A DNA stretch of 64,000 nt. Source: an uncultured Clostridia bacterium. Its GTDB lineage: Bacteria > Bacillota > Clostridia > Christensenellales > Borkfalkiaceae. Of the stretch, positions 1 through 7,241 are shown in pieces. The stretch spans positions 1 through 64,000 of the forward strand of contig CAKQME010000010.1 in NCBI GenBank assembly GCA_934254815.1. Direction: 5' to 3'. The stretch's first letter is position 1, and each line of letters starts with the position of its first letter. Both the position numbers and the translations under genes were made by a program. The notes beneath the pieces were generated by a model. That model worked only from the letters and a program-made list of their open reading frames with translations, did not search any database and was not told where the DNA came from.

Positions 1-1
1 C

Positions 2-127
2 TGTTATGTTATAAAACGCAGATTGGCGAGTAAAAACGGAAAAGACCTTATAATAATGGAGAATGAAATCCCTGACTACTTTTTCGACTTTAAAAAACGA
101 TATCTTTGCCGTTTAACCCTAAAATAA
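2..127 (+). CDS. C-terminal fragment of an unidentified protein
   Basis: An open frame enters from the left edge and runs 41 codons to a TAA at 125-127. The visible tail is basic and aromatic (for example DYFFDFKKRY). I recognise no family. It could be the end of a real gene or a chance frame; the strong promoter just downstream at least fits a gene boundary here. Confidence 0.3.
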   Translation, partial: CYVIKRRLASKNGKDLIIMENEIPDYFFDFKKRYLCRLTLK

Positions 128-147
128 TTTTGTTCGATAAATTTAAC

Positions 148-176
148 TTGAAAAAATCAGATAAATATGCTACAAT
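148..176 (+). promoter_or_regulatory. Sigma-A promoter for the AlbA_2-domain gene
   Basis: The -35 box TTGAAA (148-153) and -10 box TACAAT (171-176) are separated by exactly 17 bp. A TGn extension precedes the -10 box. The predicted start near 183 leaves a leader of about 24 nt before the ATG at 207, and no good Shine-Dalgarno sequence is visible in it. Confidence 0.65.
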
Positions 177-206
177 TTAGTAAATCTAAATTCAAGAATA
201 AAAACA

Positions 207-758
207 ATGATTTTTCAGGAAACCGAGAGAACGGAATTAAAAAGAGTTTTGAACGATACAAATCAAAAGAAAATAGTAGCCTTTTTAAATAGTTTTGACG
301 GAACGATATTTATCGGAGTAAATGACGACGGTAGTATTCTCGGCGTGGAAAATCTCGACGAAACGCAAAAGAAGATTGCGGATATTGTGACTACGCAGAT
401 TTTGCCTAATCCGCAGGAAAATATCGAACTCGGAACGAAATATGTTGACGGTAAAAACATTGTTGAAATAAAAGTTTTTAAAGGCAATTCGCTGTATTAC
501 ATAAAAAAATACGGCAGAAGCGCGGCGGGCTGTTTTATTCGCGTAGGAACGAGTTGTCGCAGTATGACCGAAGAACAGATCGAGGAGAGGTATCGTCGAG
601 CAATAAAATCCGAGAGCGAAAGTATAGTTGATATAGAGAATTATAAGCTATCATCGATAAGCTTTAATATCTTATCAAAACAGAAGAAAAAATTAACCGT
701 CGGGAGTAAATGCTCCCGACGGTTTGTTGTTTGTGAGTTTATGTCGGCGTATGCGTAG
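207..758 (+). CDS. Truncated AlbA_2 (Schlafen-type) nucleic-acid-binding domain protein
   Basis: The first ~145 residues match the AlbA_2 putative nucleic-acid-binding domain found in RecG-like/Schlafen-like transcriptional regulators: an ExxELK start, KIVAFLNSFDG, then IFIGVNDDG, and near the end FIRVGTSCRSMTEEQIEERY. Family members usually continue for 200-300 residues with a winged-helix or ATPase-like C-terminus, which is absent. The last ~22 codons run through a perfect 12-bp terminator stem (695-724), so the natural C-terminus has probably been lost and the stop at 758 is incidental. It has its own promoter and so may still be expressed. Either a degenerate remnant or a minimal single-domain protein; I favour a remnant. 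Confidence 0.6.
   Translation: MIFQETERTELKRVLNDTNQKKIVAFLNSFDGTIFIGVNDDGSILGVENLDETQKKIADIVTTQILPNPQENIELGTKYVDGKNIVEIKVFKGNSLYYIKKYGRSAAGCFIRVGTSCRSMTEEQIEERYRRAIKSESESIVDIENYKLSSISFNILSKQKKKLTVGSKCSRRFVVCEFMSAYA
695..724. terminator. Bidirectional terminator between the AlbA_2 remnant and the GH20 gene
   Basis: A perfect 12-bp stem (695-706 with 713-724) closes a 6-nt loop. The plus-strand tail is only weakly T-rich. On the minus strand the stem is followed by a long T-rich run (complement of 678-694), so it best serves the leftward GH20 gene ending at 765. Confidence 0.75.
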
Positions 759-764
759 CTTTCG

Positions 765-2360
765 TTATAATTCGCTCGGAGATATCATGCGACAGTAACA
801 ATTGTTGCTTATGGCATTTATCGAATTGTACGGCAATAAAGTTTCGTCAAGTTCTTCTATCGTTTCGATTTCTCCGTTAATATAGTCGATAAGCCTTTCT
901 TTGCATGATTTTACGCGCAATATAACTCCGCCTAACCGAGCTTCCTGAACCTCGAATCCGAACGGTTTGTTCTCAATAAACCATAATTTTTTAAATGCTT
1001 TCCAGAAATTAGTTATTCTGTCCGTTAATATATCCATTTCTTCGGCAATTTTACCGAGAGCGGCTAAGTCTTTATTGTTGTAAGCCGTTCTTATCCGTAA
1101 ACCCAAATCGTATTTGATATCCAATGCCGAGCATAAAGCGGAAAGACAATCGAAAATATACGATAGATCTCCTGCGCGTTCAGCCGCGAATTTCAAATTT
1201 TCGGATAATTTCAGATAGTCGGGGTTTCCGTGTCGTTCGATTAAATTGTCGTAAAAACCTATAAACGAGTCGCTGTAAAGCATTACTTTGCACGGGTTTT
1301 CCAGCTCGTCCGACTTAATAGGGGTAGAATTAGGCAAGTCGAGCATCATAAAATCGTCGAACGAAAGCCCGTAAGCGTCTTTAAATTCGGTTTTGATTTT
1401 TTCGTCGTCGAAGCAACCGTCGGCATATCTGCGAATGGCAAATAAAGACGGTAACAACGAAAAGAACGAACATTCTTTGCCGTTATCTCCCCACATTGTT
1501 ATAAATACGTCTTTGATTTCGTTTTTTCTTACGCTTTTCATTGCCGCTTTCATCGATTTCAAAGAATAGCCGTTATACGGCGCGAAGCCGTTCCAGCACC
1601 AGGCTCCGCCTGCAAACCAGACGTTTTTATTGAATTTTTTGTGAACCGAAAACATATTGTCATAATCGGTTTCGTTCGTATGGTAATAATCCCAGTAGAT
1701 AGGATCTATATTTTCGGGTAAATAAGAAACAGTTTTTTCGTCGAGCTTAACGTTTGCGCCGTAATATTCTCCGTTGTTGGCAAGGCGGAAGAACATATCG
1801 CTCCACATATGCGCGGTAAAACCGTATTTTTCGGCTATCGCGCTTACCCGTTTAAGGTGTCTGATAAGTAATTCGTATCTGTTTGTAAATCCGTGAATAT
1901 CGAGATATTTGCCCAAGCCTACCATATGCGCTTCGTCCATTCCGATATTTACCTCGCGCGAGGTAAAACATTCGGCAAGGGTTTTGAACATATTTTCGAT
2001 AAGCGAGTAGGTTTTTTCGTCGTCTATCAGTAAAATATCGTTCACGTCGACGATATCGCGATATTTTTCCAATTTGACAAGATTGGTAAAATGCGCCAGA
2101 GTCTGGATAGCGGGTATAAGCTTTATGCCTTTTTTTGCCGCATACTCGTCAATGGCTTTAAGTTCTGTTTTAGAATATCCGCCGCGCATATATCCGAAAT
2201 AGTGTTCGCTTTCGATTTTATATACGTCTTCCATATATAATTCAAGCGTATTATATCCCGCGACGGCGATATAATCTATAAATTTTTTAGTTGTGGCTAC
2301 ATTGATAACCGCGTTTCTCGAACAATCGAGCATAACCCCGAAATGTCTGTATTTTTCCAT
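765..2360 (-). CDS. GH20-family beta-N-acetylhexosaminidase
   Basis: A 531-aa protein without a signal peptide, so probably cytoplasmic. The fold looks like a TIM barrel beginning near residue 25. The GH20 signature NIGMDEAH gives the catalytic Asp142-Glu143 pair used in substrate-assisted cleavage of terminal GlcNAc/GalNAc. Downstream tryptophan-rich segments (MWSDMFFR, MWGDNG) would line the sugar site. It lacks the N-terminal GH20b domain and most resembles the shorter hexosaminidase-D-like members. The start at 2360 is supported by GGAGGA 7-8 nt upstream. It is transcribed divergently from an AraC-type regulator, the usual arrangement for local control. Family assignment is firm; the exact substrate is inference. 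Confidence 0.85.
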   Translation of the reverse strand: MEKYRHFGVMLDCSRNAVINVATTKKFIDYIAVAGYNTLELYMEDVYKIESEHYFGYMRGGYSKTELKAIDEYAAKKGIKLIPAIQTLAHFTNLVKLEKYRDIVDVNDILLIDDEKTYSLIENMFKTLAECFTSREVNIGMDEAHMVGLGKYLDIHGFTNRYELLIRHLKRVSAIAEKYGFTAHMWSDMFFRLANNGEYYGANVKLDEKTVSYLPENIDPIYWDYYHTNETDYDNMFSVHKKFNKNVWFAGGAWCWNGFAPYNGYSLKSMKAAMKSVRKNEIKDVFITMWGDNGKECSFFSLLPSLFAIRRYADGCFDDEKIKTEFKDAYGLSFDDFMMLDLPNSTPIKSDELENPCKVMLYSDSFIGFYDNLIERHGNPDYLKLSENLKFAAERAGDLSYIFDCLSALCSALDIKYDLGLRIRTAYNNKDLAALGKIAEEMDILTDRITNFWKAFKKLWFIENKPFGFEVQEARLGGVILRVKSCKERLIDYINGEIETIEELDETLLPYNSINAISNNCYCRMISPSEL

Positions 2361-2362
2361 AA

Positions 2363-2435
2363 TTTCCTCCGCGCCGAAGTTCGGCGTATTTTTTTCAGGT
2401 GATTATATTGTATCAAACGCTATTATATTTTGCAA
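2363..2435 (-). promoter_or_regulatory. Promoter and leader hairpin of the GH20 gene
   Basis: Minus-strand -35 TTGCAA (complement of 2430-2435) and -10 TACAAT (complement of 2407-2412) are 17 bp apart, with a TGn extension. The ~40-nt leader contains a 15-nt palindrome (2372-2386, stem CGCCGAA) immediately before the Shine-Dalgarno sequence at 2363-2370. The stem could influence ribosome access. Confidence 0.6.
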
Positions 2436-2468
2436 CCGAATACGCGAAAAAAACAAGCAAAAAAAGAC

Positions 2469-2497
2469 AAGACAAATAGCGACGTTTATGTTACAAT
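2469..2497 (+). promoter_or_regulatory. Promoter of the AraC/GyrI-like regulator
   Basis: The -10 box TACAAT (2492-2497) has an extended TGn element. The weak -35 match AAGACA (2469-2474) sits 17 bp upstream. It lies about 35 bp from the divergent GH20 promoter, so a single bound regulator could affect both. Confidence 0.5.
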
Positions 2498-2532
2498 TAA
2501 AGCGTAAAATTTACTTGCGGCGGAGGGAAAAT

Positions 2533-3441
2533 ATGTTGTCGGACGATATGATCGATTATATCGAGCGAAATCTTTTTAACGATATAGATTATGATGAGCT
2601 GGGGCGTAGCGTTTATTATAATAAATTTAACGCAATGCGTATTTTTTCTGCTTCGACCGATTATACGCTGGCGGAATATATAAGGTTCAGAAGATTATCC
2701 GAAGCGGGAAAGCAGATAAGCGAAACGAAAAAAAAGATTATCGATATTGCGTTCGACAGCGGATATTCTACGGCTGAAAGTTTTACAAAGGCATTTAAAA
2801 AATTTAACGGGTTTACTCCCGCCGAATGCAGAAAAATAAAAAAATATAAATATATTCCGAAATGGAACGGAGAAATGAGAGGAAGAATTATGAGTTTTGA
2901 AGAGATTGAATTTTCAAATTTAAAGTTGATCGGCTTCGGTAAAAGATTTGTCGGTAAAACCGAAAGCAGATTAAATCAGGACGAAGAATTTGTGACTTCG
3001 ACGAGAAAAAAGCAAGAGGCGTTGAGAACTCTGCGCAAAGCCGACGATTGCGACTGGTGGGAGCTTCTCGATAATTTCGACGAAAGCGGTTATACCGCGC
3101 ATTACGCCGTCATACCCGAAAAAATGCGAAACGATTATAAAGCTTTATCGGAAAAAACTTTGTGCGCCGATTACGATTACGGTTTTACAGAAAAAGAAAT
3201 AAAAACCATAATAAAAACGTTCGAAAAATTTACGGTCAACGGTAAATATGCGAAATTCGTGTCTGAAACGATGCCGTTTCCGATGAAAATGATGGACGAT
3301 TTTACAAAAAGGGTGTATAATAGAATCGACGATTATAAAATTATCCGCGACGAAAGCAGACCCGAACTCATGAAAATTCACTGGTGCAGACGGGCGGAAA
3401 TAGACAACAGAAAACTTGAAATATATATTCCTGTAAAATAA
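2533..3441 (+). CDS. AraC-family regulator with C-terminal GyrI-like effector domain
   Basis: 302 aa. Residues ~5-105 form a double helix-turn-helix of the AraC/XylS type with the conserved second-half pattern IIDIAFDSGYSTAESFTKAFKKF and GFTPAECRK. Residues ~120-302 resemble the GyrI/Rob-like small-molecule-binding domain (ends KLEIYIPVK, a typical final strand). DNA-binding first and effector domain second is the Rob/SoxS-like order. The ATG at 2533 has GGAGGG 6 nt upstream; an in-frame extension to 2293 runs through the promoter and the divergent gene and is rejected. It probably controls the divergent GH20 gene and perhaps the downstream mutarotase/hydrolase genes. The effector is unknown. 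Confidence 0.85.
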   Translation: MLSDDMIDYIERNLFNDIDYDELGRSVYYNKFNAMRIFSASTDYTLAEYIRFRRLSEAGKQISETKKKIIDIAFDSGYSTAESFTKAFKKFNGFTPAECRKIKKYKYIPKWNGEMRGRIMSFEEIEFSNLKLIGFGKRFVGKTESRLNQDEEFVTSTRKKQEALRTLRKADDCDWWELLDNFDESGYTAHYAVIPEKMRNDYKALSEKTLCADYDYGFTEKEIKTIIKTFEKFTVNGKYAKFVSETMPFPMKMMDDFTKRVYNRIDDYKIIRDESRPELMKIHWCRRAEIDNRKLEIYIPVK

Positions 3442-3460
3442 CGTTAAAAAGGTGAAGTCT

Positions 3461-3778
3461 ATGGAAAGATTGGCTTGGAAAGCGACGATACGCGACGGTA
3501 AAGAAGACGAGTATGTAAAACTGCATTCAAAACTGCCCGAAGATATGAAAAACGAACTTAAAGCGGCGGGCATAACCAATTATTCGATCTGGGTGTGCGG
3601 AAACGAAGTTTTCGGCTATTACGAGTGTTCGAAAGGTAAAAAGTTCGCCTGCGAATATCAGAAAAATTCCCCCGTCGTTCAGGCGTGGGAAAAAAATATG
3701 CAGAATATCACATATATGCAATTAGACAAAGAAACGGGCGCGCAACCCGAATTAAAACAAGTATTTTATCTCGAATAA
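3461..3778 (+). CDS. rhaM: L-rhamnose mutarotase
   Basis: 105 aa, against about 104 for E. coli RhaM. The start MERLAWKA and His22 coincide with the family, where His22 is the catalytic residue interconverting alpha- and beta-L-rhamnose. Hydrophobic core strands such as YSIWVCGNEVFGYYE and the C-terminal VFYLE match the dimeric ferredoxin-like fold. The ATG at 3461 is chosen over a GTG at 3452 because AAGGTG then sits 6-7 nt upstream and the length matches the family. It follows the AraC gene by 19 nt. No rhamnose isomerase, kinase or aldolase lies next to it, so it presumably serves a rhamnose pathway encoded elsewhere, fed by the GH106-like enzymes in this window. Confidence 0.85.
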   Translation: MERLAWKATIRDGKEDEYVKLHSKLPEDMKNELKAAGITNYSIWVCGNEVFGYYECSKGKKFACEYQKNSPVVQAWEKNMQNITYMQLDKETGAQPELKQVFYLE

Positions 3779-3790
3779 TCTAAAAAACGT

Positions 3791-4678
3791 ATGAAAAAGT
3801 TATTTTGCCTGATAATATCGATAATTCTGACATTGGGTTTTATCGCGTGTAAAAATAGCGGCATAGCAAGCGAAACCGAGAGTTCGTCGCAGAGCGAAAC
3901 AGGCGAACAGCCGGGTTATTCCGTAATTCGGACGGACGTAAAAAACGGCGATAAAAACATTTACGGCAATCTCTATATGCCGTCGGTAAAGAAAGATAAA
4001 TATTCGCTTGTTATAATGTCGCACAGCGCGTTTCTTACGGGGTCGTCGCTTAAAGCGTATGCGGCTGGTTTTGCCGAACGCGGATATATGGCTTACGCTT
4101 TCGATTTTTGCGGCGGAAGTCCTTTTTCCAAGAGCGACGGAGATTCGGGCGCGATGACGATATTTACCGAAGTTGCCGATCTTGAAGCCGTTATCGATTA
4201 TTTCAGGCTTCGCCCCGAAACGGATATCGATGAAATTTACCTTTTAGGCACGAGTCAGGGCGGAATGGTGAGCGCGTTGACGGCGGAAGCCGAATCCGAT
4301 AAAATAGCGGGTATGATTTTAATGTATCCCGCGTTCAATATTCCCGAACAGGTCGGCGAAAATTCGGGCGTAGGCGGCGCGATTCTCGGAAAAGAATACG
4401 TCGAAACCATAAAAGATTTCGACGTGTATTCCAATATTGGTAAATTCGAAAAACCCGTTCTGATTATTCACGGAACGAAAGATACCACCGTCGACCTTTT
4501 GTACTCCGTCCGCGCGGCGGAAAAATACGCCGATTGTACGTTAAAGACCATAGAGAACGCTCCGCACGGGTTTAACGGAGATAATTTCAGCCTTTTCGGC
4601 AACTACGATTCGTTCGTCTGGCAGTATATCGACGAATTTCTGAATTTATATAAAACGGCGGGCAATAAAACGGTCTAA
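3791..4678 (+). CDS. Lipoprotein alpha/beta hydrolase (acyl esterase/peptidase-like)
   Basis: 295 aa with a lipoprotein signal peptide ending GFIAC (Cys20), so probably tethered outside the membrane. The alpha/beta-hydrolase fold is clear: nucleophile elbow GTSQGG (Ser155), acid in HGTKDTTVD (Asp231) and catalytic His259 in APHGF. An S/E/G-rich stretch (~24-40) acts as a linker. It is closest in layout to dienelactone-hydrolase/S9-like esterases; the substrate cannot be told. It follows rhaM by 12 nt and may be co-transcribed. Its last 33 nt overlap the convergent TetR gene, so no terminator separates them. Confidence 0.75.
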   Translation: MKKLFCLIISIILTLGFIACKNSGIASETESSSQSETGEQPGYSVIRTDVKNGDKNIYGNLYMPSVKKDKYSLVIMSHSAFLTGSSLKAYAAGFAERGYMAYAFDFCGGSPFSKSDGDSGAMTIFTEVADLEAVIDYFRLRPETDIDEIYLLGTSQGGMVSALTAEAESDKIAGMILMYPAFNIPEQVGENSGVGGAILGKEYVETIKDFDVYSNIGKFEKPVLIIHGTKDTTVDLLYSVRAAEKYADCTLKTIENAPHGFNGDNFSLFGNYDSFVWQYIDEFLNLYKTAGNKTV

Positions 4679-5215
4679 CCATTCGAGCGTGTATTCGCGC
4701 AGATCTTCGGGGGTTGAAGCGGTTTGCCCGCGGCAGTATTTGACGTATTCCGAAATTAACCCCTCTATAAATATGTTTATCTCTATTTCGAGATATTTTT
4801 TGTCTTTCAGACGTTTGTCGTTATAACATAGTTCGAGACATTTGCCCGAAGCGAGCGTCATAAGCCTTTTTGCGACGAAAAGTATGTCGTCCGATTTGCA
4901 CATCATCATATATTCTTCGTTGTTTTTTCTTATATAAGCGAAAAGTTCGTCGATGAATTTTGCAAAGTTATCCGAAGAAAGTAATCTCGTATTATCAAAG
5001 AAATTCGAAATAAGTTCGTTTTCGTAGTCTTCCGCCACGCCGTAAATATCGTCGTAATGAGAATAAAACGTTCCGCGGTTGATATTTGCGCGTTTTGCCA
5101 GTTCGCTTACGGAGATTTTTCCTATTTCTTTTTTTTCCGCCAGCATTTCGGCAAAAGTCGCTCGTATTAACTTCCGGGTTTTTATAGACGCGTTGTTCAG
5201 ATTCTGAGCTTTCAT
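4646..5215 (-). CDS. TetR-family repressor
   Basis: 189 aa. An N-terminal TetR helix-turn-helix (residues ~12-55, ISVSELAKRANINRGTFYSHYDD) is followed by a helical C-terminal domain of the type common in Firmicutes TetR/DhaS-like regulators. It is divergent from the exporter genes at 5395-9021. A perfect 18-bp palindrome lies between them across its own -35 region, so it probably represses itself and the exporter. The start has an AGGAG sequence within 10 nt. The ligand is unknown but is likely a drug or amphiphile handled by the exporter. Confidence 0.85.
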   Translation of the reverse strand: MKAQNLNNASIKTRKLIRATFAEMLAEKKEIGKISVSELAKRANINRGTFYSHYDDIYGVAEDYENELISNFFDNTRLLSSDNFAKFIDELFAYIRKNNEEYMMMCKSDDILFVAKRLMTLASGKCLELCYNDKRLKDKKYLEIEINIFIEGLISEYVKYCRGQTASTPEDLREYTLEWLDRFIARRFI

Positions 5216-5249
5216 TTTACTCCTTTAAAATACATTTTAACATATTTTG

Positions 5250-5272
5250 CAACGGTGTTGAAATTTCAACAC
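5250..5272. promoter_or_regulatory. Palindromic operator O1 (probable TetR site)
   Basis: GTGTTGAAATTTCAACAC (5255-5272) is a perfect 18-bp palindrome. With its left flank it also contains CAACGGTGTTGA (5250-5261), repeated exactly at 5361-5372. It overlaps the -35 region of the TetR gene, whose extended -10 (TGtTAAAAT) lies on the minus strand near 5232-5241. Confidence 0.7.
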
Positions 5273-5289
5273 GGTCGTTATATTTGTGT

Positions 5290-5372
5290 TTAACTTTTGC
5301 GTTAAAAACCAATATAATGATTTTGTACAATCTCATTATACTGAAAAAAAATCAAAATGTCAACGGTGTTGA
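5290..5372 (+). promoter_or_regulatory. Exporter promoter with downstream operator copy O2
   Basis: TTAACT (5290-5295) and TATAAT (5313-5318) are 17 bp apart. A second CAACGGTGTTGA lies at 5361-5372 in the leader, between the transcription start and the ATG at 5395. A repressor bound at both copies would bracket the promoter. Confidence 0.55.
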
Positions 5373-5394
5373 TAAAAAAAGAAGAGGAATTTTT

Positions 5395-6330
5395 ATGGAC
5401 GTTATCGAAGTAAAAAACCTTACGAAGGATTACGGCTCCGGCAGGGGCGTGTTCGACGTGAGCATCGCCGTTAAAAAAGGCGAGGTGTTCGGCTTTTTAG
5501 GACCGAACGGCGCGGGCAAGTCGACTACTATAAGACACCTGATGGGTTTTTCAAAACCGGATAAAGGCGAAACTTATATACTCGGCAAACCTACATTCGA
5601 CCGTTATTACGAGATTTTAAACCACGTCGGCTATATACCGGGAGAGATAGCTCTTCCGCAGGGTTTGACTGGTTGGGAATTTATCCGTATGATGCAGTCG
5701 CTGCAAAAGATAAAAAACGAAGAGAGACTTAAACAGATGCTCGACTTGTTCGAGCTTGACGACGTTGCGCTTCGCGGCGAAACAAAACGAATGAGTCTTG
5801 GCGTAAAGAGAAAATTGGCGGTAGTTACGGCGTTTATGAGCGATCCGGAAGTGCTTATTCTCGACGAACCGACGAGCGGACTTGACCCCGTGATGCAGGA
5901 GACTTTCGTCAACTTCATTCACGAAGAAAAGGCGCGCGGCAAAACTATACTTTTGTCCAGCCATATATTTTCCGAAATCGATTCGACCTGCGACCGCATA
6001 GCGATAATAAAAGACGGCAGAATTGTTTCGGAATTTGTCGCGGACGACTTAAAGCATGCGTCGCTTAAATATTATTCGGTACAATTTGCGAGCGAAGCCG
6101 ACGAGAAGAAGTTCGAAACCGAGAGTAAAAAGCTTTCGTCGATGAGTATAATCGGCAAAGAAGAGGACGGCGGATTGAAAATGTCGCTTGAAGATAAAGA
6201 TCTTAACGCGTTTATTGCGCTGTTGTCCGACTGCCATGCGACGCAGTTCTCCAACCGCCGCGAAACGCTCGAAGATTACTTTATGAAGTTCTATAAAGAA
6301 GATAAGGATTTCGGAGGTGCGCTTAAATGA
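5395..6330 (+). CDS. ABC-2 exporter ATP-binding subunit 1
   Basis: 311 aa, cytoplasmic ATPase. Walker A GPNGAGKST near residue 37, signature-region variant MSLGVKRK in place of LSGGQ, Walker B VLILDEPTSGLDP, and H-loop SSH. A ~85-residue C-terminal extension is typical of DrrA/CcmA-like drug and lipid exporters. The ATG at 5395 with AAGAGGA upstream gives the normal N-terminus; an in-frame upstream extension crosses the operator and is rejected. It overlaps the next ATPase by 4 nt. The two unlike ATPases may form a heterodimer on the single permease. Confidence 0.85.
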   Translation: MDVIEVKNLTKDYGSGRGVFDVSIAVKKGEVFGFLGPNGAGKSTTIRHLMGFSKPDKGETYILGKPTFDRYYEILNHVGYIPGEIALPQGLTGWEFIRMMQSLQKIKNEERLKQMLDLFELDDVALRGETKRMSLGVKRKLAVVTAFMSDPEVLILDEPTSGLDPVMQETFVNFIHEEKARGKTILLSSHIFSEIDSTCDRIAIIKDGRIVSEFVADDLKHASLKYYSVQFASEADEKKFETESKKLSSMSIIGKEEDGGLKMSLEDKDLNAFIALLSDCHATQFSNRRETLEDYFMKFYKEDKDFGGALK

Positions 6331-7241
6331 ACGTTATCGAAATAGACGGTCTTACCAAGGACTACGGAAACGGCAGAGGAATATTCGACGAACATCTGAA
6401 TATCGCCAAGGGCGAAATGGTCGGGTTTGTCGGCACTAACGGCAGCGGAAAAACCACGACTATCCGTAATATATTAGGTTTTATCAAGCCGACAAGCGGC
6501 AGCGTAAAAGTAAACGGGCTTTCTTCGTGGGAGCATGCGAGCGAAATAGCTAAGTCCATCGGTTACGTTCCGGGCGAAATAGCTTTCCCCGATTTGCCTA
6601 CCGGAATAGACTTTCTTAAATGTCAGGCGGAATTTTACGGACTGAGAGATATGAGCTACGCAAACGAGCTTATAGAGCGGTTACAGCTTGATCCGCGCGC
6701 GAATTTAAAGCGAATGAGCAAGGGTATGAAACAGAAAACGGCTCTTGTCGCCGCGCTTATGAACGATGCGCCGATAATAATTCTCGACGAACCGACTACG
6801 GGTCTTGACCCGCTTATGCGAGTTACGTTTCTGGATATAATAAAGAAAGAACACGACAAAGGCAAAACGATTTTTATGAGTAGCCATTTGTTCGAAGAAC
6901 TCGAAACCACCTGCGACAGGGTTGCGCTTATAAACGACGGACATATAATCGACGTTGCGGATATGAACGAAATCAGGAACCGCCCGATAAAAGATATGAA
7001 AATCGAGTTTACCAACGCCGCCGACTATGAAAAATTCAAAAAAGCGGGTTATGAAATTACCCGTCTGCAGGAACAATATAATCAGGCGACCATAAAAATA
7101 AAAGTCGAAGATACGGGAAAATTGCTCGGAGAGCTTAAAAATTACGACGTAAAGTTTATATCGGAAATCCCTTATACGCTCGAAAAGCACTTTAAAAATA
7201 TTTTAAAAGCTAAAAAGGAGAGTAACCAGAATGTTCAGTAA
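6327..7241 (+). CDS. ABC-2 exporter ATP-binding subunit 2
   Basis: 304 aa. Walker A GTNGSGKTT, signature variant MSKGMKQK, Walker B IIILDEPTTGLDP, and SSHLFEEL. It is clearly paralogous to the preceding ATPase (shared IDGLTKDYGNGRG-type start and PGEIAFP segment), so the pair looks like a tandem duplication that diverged. AGGTGCG provides the ribosome site inside the upstream gene. It overlaps the permease start by 11 nt, so translation is probably coupled. Confidence 0.85.
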   Translation: MNVIEIDGLTKDYGNGRGIFDEHLNIAKGEMVGFVGTNGSGKTTTIRNILGFIKPTSGSVKVNGLSSWEHASEIAKSIGYVPGEIAFPDLPTGIDFLKCQAEFYGLRDMSYANELIERLQLDPRANLKRMSKGMKQKTALVAALMNDAPIIILDEPTTGLDPLMRVTFLDIIKKEHDKGKTIFMSSHLFEELETTCDRVALINDGHIIDVADMNEIRNRPIKDMKIEFTNAADYEKFKKAGYEITRLQEQYNQATIKIKVEDTGKLLGELKNYDVKFISEIPYTLEKHFKNILKAKKESNQNVQ

